The notes beneath the pieces are model-generated. The model was not told the origin of the DNA. It searched no databases and saw only the letters and a program-made list of their open reading frames with translations. The position numbers and the translations under genes were made by a program. A stretch of DNA of 64,000 bases from Nitrospirota bacterium. Its GTDB lineage: Bacteria > Nitrospirota > JACRHL01. Positions 54,053 through 63,082 of the stretch are shown in pieces; within the stretch, counting starts at the first letter, position 1, and the number at the start of each line of letters is the position of its first letter. Location of the stretch: contig JACRHL010000019.1 of the NCBI GenBank assembly GCA_016212085.1, positions 270,684 to 334,683 on the forward strand, read 5' to 3'.

Positions 54053-55227
54053 GGTGCCGCCCCGTCCAGCACCCGCGCCAGCACCGCCGCCACCTCGGCC
54101 CGGCGCGCCGCCATGGAGAAGCGCTGGCCGGTGCCGCGCGCCCCCGCCGTGAGGCGCTCCAGCAGCCCCGCCTCGGCCACCACGCGGATGAGGGCGGCGG
54201 CCAGGGCATCCACGTCCCGCGCGGGCACCATGAGGCCGGTGGCCTCCGCGTCGATCTGGTCCGGGATGCCGCCCACGCCGGTGGCCACCACCGGCATGCC
54301 GCTGGACAGGGCCTCCATCACGCACACCGGGGTGCCCTCGTTGTGCGACGGCAGCACCAGGCAGTGGGCGCGCCGCATCCACGCCGCCACCTCGGGCCGG
54401 GGCAGGGTGCCGGTGAGGGTGACCCGGTCCGACAGGCCGGCGGCGGCCACGGCGTGTTCCAATTCCCCCCGCAACGGCCCGTCGCCGATCAGGGTGAGGG
54501 AGAAGGCGTGCCCCCCGGCGCGCAGCCTCCCGGCGGCGGCGATCAGCTCGCGCACCCCCTTGGCGGGCACCAGGTCGCCCACGAACAGCAGGCGCGGGCC
54601 GCCCGCGTCGACCGGCACCGGCGCCGGCGGCGGGCTGAACAGGGCCGTGTCCACCCCGCACGAGATCACCGAGATGCGTTCCGCCGGCACCCCGAAGCGC
54701 CCGCGCAGGCGCCGCTCGATGTCGCGGCTGACGGCGAACACGTGGCGGCTGCGCCCCAGCACGAAGCGGGTGAGCAGGCGGTACAGGGCCGATTTTTCCG
54801 CATACACGCAAATGTCGGAGCCGTGGGCATAGGCAAGCAGCGGCTTGCCGGTGAGCCACGAGGCGAGGGCGGCGATCACCCCCGCCGGCAGCACCCAGTG
54901 GGCGAACAGCGCCCGGTGGCCGCGCTGGGCGGACAGGGTGCACAGCAGGCCGGAAAGCATGTAGCGCACCATCAGCGCCACCGGCGTGGCGCCGTACTCC
55001 TTGAGCAACTGGCCGCCCGAGCCGAAGGCGAAGCGCCGCACGGCGACGCCGCGCCGGTCCTCCACGCGCGGGTCCGCCGGATAGATGAGGGGGGCCACCA
55101 CCGCCACCGGGCGGGTGTGCGCCAGCCCCAGGGCGATGTCCTCCACAAAGGCCCCGCGGGTGGGGGCGGCGGGGCTGGGGTAGGACGAGGCGACCAGGCA
55201 GACGCCGCCCGCCCCCGCCCTAGCCAA
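54049..55227 (-). CDS. Family 4 glycosyltransferase
   Basis: The 392-residue protein has the GT-B layout. The N-terminal half has LVASSYPSPAAPTRGAFVED and HGSDICVYAEKS. The C-terminal donor domain has RLLFVGDLVPAKGVRELIAA, LIGDGPLRGELEH, LVLPSHNEGTPVCVMEALSS (the EX7E-type region) and VVATGVGGIPDQI. It transfers a sugar from a nucleotide donor, probably on the cytoplasmic membrane face. The start is a TTG at 55227 overlapping the upstream GT2 gene by eight bases. No ATG or GTG gives a complete N-terminus. Confidence 0.9.
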   Translation of the reverse strand: MARAGAGGVCLVASSYPSPAAPTRGAFVEDIALGLAHTRPVAVVAPLIYPADPRVEDRRGVAVRRFAFGSGGQLLKEYGATPVALMVRYMLSGLLCTLSAQRGHRALFAHWVLPAGVIAALASWLTGKPLLAYAHGSDICVYAEKSALYRLLTRFVLGRSRHVFAVSRDIERRLRGRFGVPAERISVISCGVDTALFSPPPAPVPVDAGGPRLLFVGDLVPAKGVRELIAAAGRLRAGGHAFSLTLIGDGPLRGELEHAVAAAGLSDRVTLTGTLPRPEVAAWMRRAHCLVLPSHNEGTPVCVMEALSSGMPVVATGVGGIPDQIDAEATGLMVPARDVDALAAALIRVVAEAGLLERLTAGARGTGQRFSMAARRAEVAAVLARVLDGAAP

Positions 55228-56203
55228 GCCGCTCGCGGATCGGCACCTCCGCCTTCTGGTGGTGGGCGCGGGCCAGCATCTCGCCCAAGAGGCCCATGGA
55301 AACGAACTGGATGCCGATCACCATCAGCACCCAGCCGCCGATCATGATGGGCCGCATGTACATGGCCTCCCCCAGCAGCCACCGGAGCACGAACCACAGG
55401 CTGATGCCGCCCCCCAGCGCCAGGCAGGCCAGGCCGATGCTGCCGAACAGGTGCAGCGGGCGCTTCTCGAACTTCACCAGGAACATCACCGTGGTGAAGT
55501 CGAACAGCCCCTTGACGATGCGCGACGCGCCGAAGCGCGAGCGGCCGTAGCGGCGCGGATGGTGGCGCACCGCCACCTCGCCCACCCTGAAACCGTTCCA
55601 GTGGGCCAGCACCGGCAGGAAGCGGTGCATCTCGCCGTACACCCTGAAACTGTCGGTCACCACACGCCGGTAGGCCTTGAAGCCGCAGTTGAAGTCGTGC
55701 AGGCGGACGCCGGAAAAGCGGCTGGTCACCCCGTTGAAGATCTTCGAGAAGATACGTTTTTCCGCCGGGTCGTGGCGCGTCGCCTTCCAGCCGGAGACCA
55801 GGTCCAGCCCGTCCGCCTCCAGGGCGGCGAGCAGCTTGCCCACCTCGTCCGGGTCGTCCTGCAAGTCGGCGTCCATGGTCACCACGATCTCGCCGCGGGC
55901 GGCGGCAAACCCCGCCTGAAGGGCGTCCGACTTGCCCCGGTTGCGGCCGAAGCGCAGGGCGCGCACCCGGCCGTCGGCCCGGTGCAGGGTGCGGATCAGG
56001 TCGAAGGAGCCGTCGCTGCTGCCGTCGTCCACGAACACGATCTCGAAGCCGTGGCCCAGCGCCTCGGTGGCGGCGCGGATGCGCCGGTACAGCTCCTCCA
56101 GGGAGGGCCGCTCGTTGAGCAGTGGGATCACGTAGCTGATGTGCGGCGGCGCCGTTGCCGGGGTTTCCGCCAGGGCGCGCGCGTCGTCCAGCACCGGCGT
56201 CAC
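55220..56203 (-). CDS. Family 2 glycosyltransferase, polyprenyl-phosphate type
   Basis: The 327-residue protein has SYVIPLLNERPSLEELYRRI, IVFVDDGSSDGSFDLIRTLH and VTMDADLQDDPDEVGKLLAA (DxD). QDDP is typical of polyprenyl-phosphate hexose synthases such as DPM1/GtrB. Two C-terminal membrane helices (LHLFGSIGLACLALGGGISL and MIGGWVLMVIGIQFVSMGLL) fit that group. It would charge a lipid carrier with a sugar for later transfer across the membrane. The start is a GTG at 56203 overlapping the stop of the upstream GT2 gene (GTGA). Confidence 0.9.
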   Translation of the reverse strand: MTPVLDDARALAETPATAPPHISYVIPLLNERPSLEELYRRIRAATEALGHGFEIVFVDDGSSDGSFDLIRTLHRADGRVRALRFGRNRGKSDALQAGFAAARGEIVVTMDADLQDDPDEVGKLLAALEADGLDLVSGWKATRHDPAEKRIFSKIFNGVTSRFSGVRLHDFNCGFKAYRRVVTDSFRVYGEMHRFLPVLAHWNGFRVGEVAVRHHPRRYGRSRFGASRIVKGLFDFTTVMFLVKFEKRPLHLFGSIGLACLALGGGISLWFVLRWLLGEAMYMRPIMIGGWVLMVIGIQFVSMGLLGEMLARAHHQKAEVPIRERLG

Positions 56204-57195
56204 CCCTGCTCCCCGTCGTCGTGCCGGTCCTTGCCGGGGCGGGGGGTGTTGTGCTTGCGCGCCAGGTACAGCACGTTCTCGATCAGCTTGCGGTTGGCGC
56301 CGATCAGGTCGGCCACCACCCCCAGGATGAGCACCTGGAAGCCGAGGATGATGAGGACGGCGGACAGGATCAGCGACTGCACGTGGCCGTCCGCGTCGCC
56401 CATGAAATACAGGATCACGAAGCGCAGGCCGGGGATCAGCCCCAGCAGCATCAGCGCGCCGCCCGCGTACGAGAACATCTTGAGCGGCTCGTACATGGTG
56501 TACACCCGCACCATGGTGGCGGCGGAGCGCTTGATGTAGCCGAGGATGCTGCCGAACAGGCGCGACTCGCGCAGCATGGGGTTGGTGCGGATGGGCACGT
56601 GGGTGATGGCCACCGCCTGCTTGCCCGCCTGGATGATGGTTTCCAGGGTGTAGGTGAACTCCGAGACGACGTTCATGCGCAAGGCCGCCTCGCGGCTGTA
56701 GGCCCTGAAGCCGGAGGTGGTGTCCGGCACCTCGGTGCCGGAGAGCTGCCGAACCACCCAGCTGCCGAAGGTCTGCAAGCGCTTCTTGACGGGCGAGAAG
56801 TGGGCGATGGCATCCGTGTTGCGGTCGCCCACCACCATGTCGGCCCGGCCCTCCAGGATGGGCTGCACCAGGGTGGCGATGTCGGCGCCGCAATACTGGT
56901 TGTCCGCATCCGTGTTGACGATGATGTCGGCCCCCAGCGCCAGGGAGCGCTCGATGCCCGCCATGAAGCCGCGGGCCAGCCCCTTGTTGTTGGTGAAGCG
57001 CACGATGTGGTGCACCCCCAGCTCGCGCGCCACCTGGCTGGTGCGGTCGCGGGAGCCGTCGTCGATCACCAGGTACTCGATGACATCCACGCCGGGGATG
57101 GCGCGCGGCAGATCCGCCACCGTCACCGGGAGCGAGCGCTCCTCGTTGAAACAGGGGATCTGGATGATCAGCTTGATGGGGGGTTCCAGTCGCAC
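56200..57195 (-). CDS. Family 2 glycosyltransferase with C-terminal TM segments
   Basis: The 331-residue protein has IIQIPCFNEERSLPVTVADL, YLVIDDGSRDRTSQVARELG and DIIVNTDADNQYCGADIATL (DxD). Two or three membrane helices follow at the C-terminus (MFSYAGGALMLLGLIPGLRF, ILSAVLIILGFQVLILGVVA). It resembles the next gene in layout but not closely in sequence, so the two probably use different sugars. GTG start at 57195. The gap of 80 bases to the giant lipoprotein gene upstream could hold a promoter, but I see no clear one. Confidence 0.9.
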   Translation of the reverse strand: MRLEPPIKLIIQIPCFNEERSLPVTVADLPRAIPGVDVIEYLVIDDGSRDRTSQVARELGVHHIVRFTNNKGLARGFMAGIERSLALGADIIVNTDADNQYCGADIATLVQPILEGRADMVVGDRNTDAIAHFSPVKKRLQTFGSWVVRQLSGTEVPDTTSGFRAYSREAALRMNVVSEFTYTLETIIQAGKQAVAITHVPIRTNPMLRESRLFGSILGYIKRSAATMVRVYTMYEPLKMFSYAGGALMLLGLIPGLRFVILYFMGDADGHVQSLILSAVLIILGFQVLILGVVADLIGANRKLIENVLYLARKHNTPRPGKDRHDDGEQG

Positions 57196-57275
57196 CGGCT
57201 ACATCCTAACACCAATCGGCCCTGCCACCGGGCGGGGTCCGGAAAACCCTTTTCGGTCCACACCGGCATGGGCCT

Positions 57276-60200
57276 TTACGGCAACCTCGGCTGGGTCAGC
57301 CGCACCACGCCGTCGTTCTGGTTCGACGGCAGGCCCATATCGTACACGCCGGAGGCCGCCAGGTCGTTGGAAGTGGTGGTGGCGATGCCGCTGCCGGCAA
57401 AACGCACCTCGATGTTCGCCTGGGGCACCCCCACCGCGTCGTTCACCTGCCCCTGCAACATCACGTACTGGCCCGGCGACTGCACCACCACGTTCAGGCG
57501 GGCGTAGGTCACCTCGTCGGGGAAGACGACGAAGCGGCGGTTGCCGTTGTCCCCGTCCACGGCGCTGGCCCAGACGTTGCCCGCCGGGACGTTGAAGGCG
57601 ATAAAGCGCCCGGAGGTGTCGGTCACGTCACCCCCCAGGGGGGAGAGGGGCCGGCCGGCCGCGTCCAGATAGACCAGGTCCGGCACCGGGTTGCCCTCCA
57701 GGTCCGCCACGGTCACCGCGATGCCGTCCTGCGCCACGCGGTGCGCGAAGTACAGGGTGGCGGTGTCCGAGAAGTGGTTCACCACCGCCAGGTCCAGGCC
57801 CGGCTCCACGTCCAGGAAGCCGGTGGCGATGTCGAGGGGGGCGTCGCCGGTGGCCAGCGGCGGCCTGCGGCACCCGGCGGCGGCGCATTGCCACGGCGAG
57901 AACAGCCCGTCCTCGTGGCCCAGGTAGACGGTCACCGTGCCGGTGCCGGAACACAGGACGACCAGATCGCGGCGGCCGTCGCCGTTGATGTCCTCCAGCT
58001 TCATGCGGGTGGGCACGCAGCCGGGGTCGAGGGCCATGCCCGGCTCGATGAACTGGGCCAGGCCGTCCACCCGCTCGATCACCTGCACGTTGTTGAGCCC
58101 CTGGTTGAGCACGATGGATTCCAGGTCGCGGTCGACGGTCGCGATGCCGTCGCCGTTGATGTCGGTCTGGATCAGGTCCACGGGCCGGGCGCTGGACGCG
58201 AGCGACAGGGGCACCTGGCGCACCAGCTTGTCGGCGGCGTTGAAGTAGGTCTCGATGGTGTTCGAGCCCTCCATGGCCACCACCACGTCATCCAACACGA
58301 CGGGGCCGTTCAGACGGCCGGCGGCGCTCTCCTCCTTGTTCAGCTCGCGCACCATCAGCGCCGACGGCAGGCTGCCGCTCAGGGCCACCGGCGAATAGGG
58401 GGCCTCCTCGAACAGCTTCTCCTCGTTGCGGTAGAAGATCGACAGGGAGGTGGAGGCGCGGTTCAGCACCACGATGTCGTCGCTCTGGCCGTCGCCGTCC
58501 AGGTCGCCGCGCGCCATGCGCACCGGGCCGTTGCCCACCTGCAGGCGGCGCGTGCGGTCCTCGCGGAACACGCCGCGCACGGTGCCCAGCAGCACCGTGA
58601 TGTCGGACGAGCCCTGGTTGAGCACCAGGATGTCGCCCACGCCGTCCGCGTCCACGTCCATGCCCATCAGGTCCACCGGCGACAGGCCCACCGGGTAGGT
58701 GCCCACGTAATTGAAGTCGCCGTTGCCGCTGGCGAAATAGACGGTCACCTCGTCGGACGCGCCGTTGGCCACGATCAGGTCGGTCTTGTCGTCGCCGTTC
58801 AGGCGCGCGGCGGCCACGGCGGTGGGGCCCACGATGCCCTGGGTCACGTCGCACACGAACGGCACCCGGTTCGACCCGGCGCAATCGCCGCGCGTGTCGC
58901 CCGGCTCCACGTCGGTCCACGACTGCACCGCCACCTGGCCCAGCACGATCCCCTTGGCCGGATCCTGCACGATGGTGCGGCCCGCGGCAGCCAGGGTGTT
59001 CAGTATGCCCGTTTGCACCGCGCCGCGCCCCACCACCAGCAGGTCGCGGCCCGCCACGTCCCACAGGGTCACCCCCATGTCCAGGTTGTGGGTCTTGTAA
59101 TAGGCGTCGCCGCCGAAGGCGGTGGCGATGTACTCGCCCATCACCCCCAGGGTGGTGGCGTAGCCCCCGGCCTGATCGGCGTTGGTGGTCAGGAAGCCCG
59201 ACACGCCGGACTCGTCGCGGCGCTTCTCGCCGTGGAAGGTCAGGGTGGCGCCGGCGGTGAATGGCCGGCCGTCCAGGATGCGCACGGTGCCCGCCACCCC
59301 CACCCGGTCCACCGGCGCGTCGCCCACCAGCACGCGGCCGACGCTGGTGATGCCGCCGGGGAACACGCGCGTGGCCAGGCTGCCCGAGTCATCCTTCGAC
59401 ACCACGTGGATCAGCACCGGCCCATCCGGCACGTTGAAGGCGATGAACTCGCCACGGGTGGAGGTGGCGTCGAGCTTTTGCGGCAGACCCTGCTCGTCCA
59501 TGTAGCGGATCTCGCCCACCGGGTCGCCGTTCACGTCCAGGAGGACCACCTTCAGGTCCTCCGGCGTGGTCAGCGAGTACACGTCGAGAGTGCGCCCCAT
59601 CAGGATGCCGCGCGACGGGTCGAGGGTCACGCCGGCCACCGCCGCCATGGTCTCAAGCTCGGTGCGGGTGAACACCTGGAGGTTCCGCACCGTCTCCAGC
59701 GATCCGTCGGCCAGCACCTCGGGGGTGGTCATGGTCACCACCTGATAGGTGTCCACATAGCGGCTGTTGCCGGGCACGTCGCCCACCCGGAAGATGTAGT
59801 CGCCGCGCAACAGCAGGTTCGACTGGGTATCGTCCACCCGGTCGGCGGCCGGCGCGCGGCTCTTGGCGGCGATCAGGAAATTGTCGCCGATGAAACGGGT
59901 CTGCCCGCGGATCGGGCCGTCGTGGGCGCCGGGCCCGGCCGGATAGCCCGCCACGTCGATCACCACGTCGGTCACCGACGTCACCAGGTCCGACAGGGTG
60001 ACCACGCCCCGCATGGACACGATGTTCGGCGCCTTCGGCTGGTCGGGCGTGGAGGCGCTCGACACCTCCACATCCACCAGGGTCGCCCCGTCCGGGAGCA
60101 CGTCCACCACGTCGGCGCCCGCGTTCAGGGTCCGGGCGCCGGACGACTCGGTATAGGAGCTGGTGCGGATGAACACCGGCCCCGCCGGCACATTGAGCGC

Positions 60201-61346
60201 CAGGAATTCGGTGGTGCTCTCGAAATAGCCGGTGCCCGCAGGCACCGGCGGCGGCACCACCAACGGCCCCCCCTCCACCATCTGCCGGCGGGTGAAGAAG
60301 CCCTGGAACAGGGTGCCGGCGGGGTTGCCGTCCAGATCGGTGACGATGATGCGGTTGTGCTGCTGCGCGGTGTCCTGCCCGCCCACCACGCGGCCGATCA
60401 GGATGCCGGTGCCGGGCTGGCGGGTCAGGCCGGTCTCCTGGAACCAGGCGTCCACCTGCGCGCTGGGCACCATGTTGATGAAGCGCGTCAGGTCCACCGC
60501 GTCGCCCAGGTCGGAAAGGTCCGTGTCCATCTCCTGGTAGGTGGTCTCGAAGCCCGGCGAGTCGCCCCGGATCTCGAACATGCTGTTGGATGGCAGCACG
60601 AAGCGGAACCCCACCAGCGGGGTGACCTGCAACAGCCCGCGGTCGTCCGAGAAGCGGGGCTGCTTCTGCAAGCCCACCGCCGCCACCTCCACCGGCCACA
60701 CGTTGGCGGCGGGGTCGAGCCGGTCGGTGACGGGGCCGGTCACGCCGATCTCGGCCACCACCACCGGGATCACCTGGACCGGCTTCACCGAGATGGAATC
60801 CGCCACCACCGCCACATGGGTGACGCCGCGGCCGCCGTTGGACCCGATCAGGAACGCCTCCCCCTGGGGGGCGTTAAAGATGGTGAAGCTGCCCTGGTCG
60901 GCGGTGCCGTCCACGGCCACGAAGTCGGGCACGCCGCCCAGGCCGTTGTAGAACACGTCGGTCACCGGGTTGCCCTCGAAGTCCATCACCTCCAGCGTCA
61001 CGCCCTTGATGGGGGTGGCGCCAAACACCACGAAGCCGTTGATGATGCCCGACGGCTTGGTGGGATCGGTCTGCAACGACACGTTGGCCGCCGACAGCAG
61101 GTTGCGCAGGTCGGCGGCGGAGAAGATGCGCAGGTCGCCGCTCTTGTCGCGCCCGCCCTTCGAGCCACGGTCGCGGGCGCCGGAGGGGAAGTCGAAGTTG
61201 TAGGTGTCCACGAACGGCACGTCGCGCACGCCGGACGACACGGGCGGGCCGGGAAAGCGCTCGGCGTTGCACCCCAGCGCCACGGCGCACAGCAGCGCGG
61301 CAACGGCCCGGACGGCGCGCCTCGGCGAATGCCGGTTAGAACTGAT
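57276..61346 (-). CDS. Very large modular lipoprotein with FG-GAP/VCBS propeller insert
   Basis: The 1356-residue protein has a hydrophobic N-terminus ending VALGC, a probable lipobox. Four modules share the order: short strand (SGIINGFVV, GILIGRVVG, GILMGRTLD, GIVLGQVAV), then DxxGNPV or DVNGDPV, then FxAFNVPxGPVxI. They resemble carboxypeptidase-regulatory or Ig-like beta-sandwiches. Inside the fourth, residues about 835-1205, sits an FG-GAP region with calcium-type loops DVDADGVGD, DLDGDGQSD, DINGDGIATVD and DINGDGRRD. Such proteins are usually outside the cell, binding ligands or glycans. No ATG, GTG or TTG fits; ATC at 61346, six bases after GGAGG and overlapping the upstream stop, is the best start, although a sequence error is possible. 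It follows a DUF1302-like barrel gene and may decorate or plug it. Confidence 0.75.
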   Translation of the reverse strand: MSSNRHSPRRAVRAVAALLCAVALGCNAERFPGPPVSSGVRDVPFVDTYNFDFPSGARDRGSKGGRDKSGDLRIFSAADLRNLLSAANVSLQTDPTKPSGIINGFVVFGATPIKGVTLEVMDFEGNPVTDVFYNGLGGVPDFVAVDGTADQGSFTIFNAPQGEAFLIGSNGGRGVTHVAVVADSISVKPVQVIPVVVAEIGVTGPVTDRLDPAANVWPVEVAAVGLQKQPRFSDDRGLLQVTPLVGFRFVLPSNSMFEIRGDSPGFETTYQEMDTDLSDLGDAVDLTRFINMVPSAQVDAWFQETGLTRQPGTGILIGRVVGGQDTAQQHNRIIVTDLDGNPAGTLFQGFFTRRQMVEGGPLVVPPPVPAGTGYFESTTEFLALNVPAGPVFIRTSSYTESSGARTLNAGADVVDVLPDGATLVDVEVSSASTPDQPKAPNIVSMRGVVTLSDLVTSVTDVVIDVAGYPAGPGAHDGPIRGQTRFIGDNFLIAAKSRAPAADRVDDTQSNLLLRGDYIFRVGDVPGNSRYVDTYQVVTMTTPEVLADGSLETVRNLQVFTRTELETMAAVAGVTLDPSRGILMGRTLDVYSLTTPEDLKVVLLDVNGDPVGEIRYMDEQGLPQKLDATSTRGEFIAFNVPDGPVLIHVVSKDDSGSLATRVFPGGITSVGRVLVGDAPVDRVGVAGTVRILDGRPFTAGATLTFHGEKRRDESGVSGFLTTNADQAGGYATTLGVMGEYIATAFGGDAYYKTHNLDMGVTLWDVAGRDLLVVGRGAVQTGILNTLAAAGRTIVQDPAKGIVLGQVAVQSWTDVEPGDTRGDCAGSNRVPFVCDVTQGIVGPTAVAAARLNGDDKTDLIVANGASDEVTVYFASGNGDFNYVGTYPVGLSPVDLMGMDVDADGVGDILVLNQGSSDITVLLGTVRGVFREDRTRRLQVGNGPVRMARGDLDGDGQSDDIVVLNRASTSLSIFYRNEEKLFEEAPYSPVALSGSLPSALMVRELNKEESAAGRLNGPVVLDDVVVAMEGSNTIETYFNAADKLVRQVPLSLASSARPVDLIQTDINGDGIATVDRDLESIVLNQGLNNVQVIERVDGLAQFIEPGMALDPGCVPTRMKLEDINGDGRRDLVVLCSGTGTVTVYLGHEDGLFSPWQCAAAGCRRPPLATGDAPLDIATGFLDVEPGLDLAVVNHFSDTATLYFAHRVAQDGIAVTVADLEGNPVPDLVYLDAAGRPLSPLGGDVTDTSGRFIAFNVPAGNVWASAVDGDNGNRRFVVFPDEVTYARLNVVVQSPGQYVMLQGQVNDAVGVPQANIEVRFAGSGIATTTSNDLAASGVYDMGLPSNQNDGVVRLTQPRLP

Positions 61347-62862
61347 AGGCCACCTCCATGTACACCCGCGAGCTGTTCTGGAAGAACCCGGCGAAGTGGA
61401 ACTGGCCCGGCATCGGCTCGCCGCGCGGGCCGGTGTCGGCGATGCGGCCGGCCATGATGTCGGCACCCACGCTCAGCTTGATGCGGCTGGTGAGCAGCAC
61501 GTCGCCGCGCGGGCGGAGCACCCACTCCTGGTCGTTCTGGAAATGGATCGCCAGGATCTGCGCGGTCAGGACGTTGTCGAACAGGGTCTTGCGCGCGAAC
61601 AGGGCCTGCACGATGTCGTTCTTGTCGGCGATGATGGCGTCCGTGTATCCGATGATGGTGGCCTGGAGGTACTGCACGGACCAGTCGATCCCGAACTTGG
61701 AGAAATCCAGGTTGACCGCCCACTTGTAATAGTCCCGCTGGATCTCGCCGCCGACGGCCTCGGCCGGCAGGACGACGCCGGCGCCCAGGAAGGTGCCGAA
61801 CACCTTGTTGTGGACGTAGGCCGCCTCCATGCTCCAGATGCCCGGCGCCATGGCGCGCGACCCGGCAAAGCCCAGAATCTTCAGGCGCGGCGGCTCGGGC
61901 ACGAAGTCCACCGTGGGGGTTTCGCCGAACTTGGCGTCGGCGCCCACGCCGCGGATGGAGCGGAACGCCGCCGGAAAGTCATCCCAGGTGTCGAAGAAGC
62001 TCACCGCCAGGTCGGCGTCGTAGACGTTGAAATTATACTTGATGGCGTATTCCGCATTGGCGATGCCGCTCTCCGGCACGCGCAGGTCCGGCAGGTACTG
62101 GAACTGCTCGTACTCGGTGCCCACCGGCGCCGGCTTGTGGGTCTTGATGTCCGGGATCCACAGGAGTTGCACGCTGCCCGCGTTCAGGTAGTAGTCGAGG
62201 CGCACCATGTTGAGGGGGATGTAGCGGTCCTGCACATCGCGCAGGATGAACTCCTTGAAGTCCAGCGGGTTGATCTCGTCCGTCACCCGCGCGCCCTCCA
62301 CCACGCCCCAGCGCACGATCTGCTTGCCCACCCGCAGGTCGGCGTTGTCGAAGTGATAGTCCAGGTAATACTCGCGCAGCTCGGCGCCGTATTTGAGCGC
62401 CTTCACCAGGCGCGTGTTGTCCGCCTCGAGCGCCGCCAGCACCTCCGGGGTCTGTTCCTGGGTGAGGATGGTGGTGGGGCCGCGCCGGGGGTGCACCGTG
62501 TCGATGTCCTCGATGTCGTACACCGCGTCGTACCAGGCGCGCGGCACCAGGGTCAGCTCCGCGTTGTCGCCGATGGAGGTGAGGGTCTGGAGGCGCACCA
62601 CGTTGAGGATCTTCGAGAACGACGACGGCGTGACGTAGCGGTAGGCGGTTTCGTTGCGCACGTAGCCCGACACCGTGGTGCCCGTGGTATCCAGGAACCA
62701 GGCGACCCAGCCCTGTTTTCCGGCCTCGCCCTCCGCCACCGCCTCGCCCACCGCGGCGCGCCCCTCGGCACGCTCCGGCTGGGCGCGCAGGGAGACCTCC
62801 TGCGCCCATGCCGGGGCGGCCGCGAACAGCAACAGACAGAGCAACACAACCCGGGCAAGCAA
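61336..62862 (-). CDS. DUF1302-like outer-membrane beta-barrel protein
   Basis: The 508-residue protein starts (TTG at 62862) with a signal peptide ending APAWAQE. Alternating beta-strand sequence follows and ends with a terminal aromatic, YMEVAYQF, as outer-membrane barrels do. Stretches such as LREYYLDYHFDNADLRVGKQ, VRWGVVEGARVTDEINPLDF and RDVQDRYIPLNMVRLDYYLN match the DUF1302 family, whose members often accompany DUF1329 proteins and RND-type lipid exporters. Here neither partner is present; a giant lipoprotein gene overlaps its end instead. A GTG at residue 6 is an alternative start. The role could be export or uptake of a lipid or glycolipid; this is inferred from the family. Confidence 0.82.
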   Translation of the reverse strand: MLARVVLLCLLLFAAAPAWAQEVSLRAQPERAEGRAAVGEAVAEGEAGKQGWVAWFLDTTGTTVSGYVRNETAYRYVTPSSFSKILNVVRLQTLTSIGDNAELTLVPRAWYDAVYDIEDIDTVHPRRGPTTILTQEQTPEVLAALEADNTRLVKALKYGAELREYYLDYHFDNADLRVGKQIVRWGVVEGARVTDEINPLDFKEFILRDVQDRYIPLNMVRLDYYLNAGSVQLLWIPDIKTHKPAPVGTEYEQFQYLPDLRVPESGIANAEYAIKYNFNVYDADLAVSFFDTWDDFPAAFRSIRGVGADAKFGETPTVDFVPEPPRLKILGFAGSRAMAPGIWSMEAAYVHNKVFGTFLGAGVVLPAEAVGGEIQRDYYKWAVNLDFSKFGIDWSVQYLQATIIGYTDAIIADKNDIVQALFARKTLFDNVLTAQILAIHFQNDQEWVLRPRGDVLLTSRIKLSVGADIMAGRIADTGPRGEPMPGQFHFAGFFQNSSRVYMEVAYQF

Positions 62863-63082
62863 CAGCGGTCAGGCTCCGATGCGATCCTTAAGTCCGGTCC
62901 CGCGCCGCGCGCACCGCCACGGCACCCTCCGGCATGCGCCGGAAAGCCGTCACCCGTGTCCGTCGATGGGGGGCCAAGAAAAATGCGTTTCCCAATATTT
63001 CAACCAGTTACAACAGGCGCACCATTAAACCACAGTTTCCCCCCCGCGCCGCCCCTTTTCCATAAGCAAGATCGGTTCCCGG

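Noticed and set aside
57741..61457. Open frame of about 1240 codons on the plus strand opposite the giant lipoprotein gene
   Set aside because: It is antisense to clear modular protein sequence, is full of His, Val, Gly and Arg with no domain pattern, and arises from strong GC bias at third codon positions.
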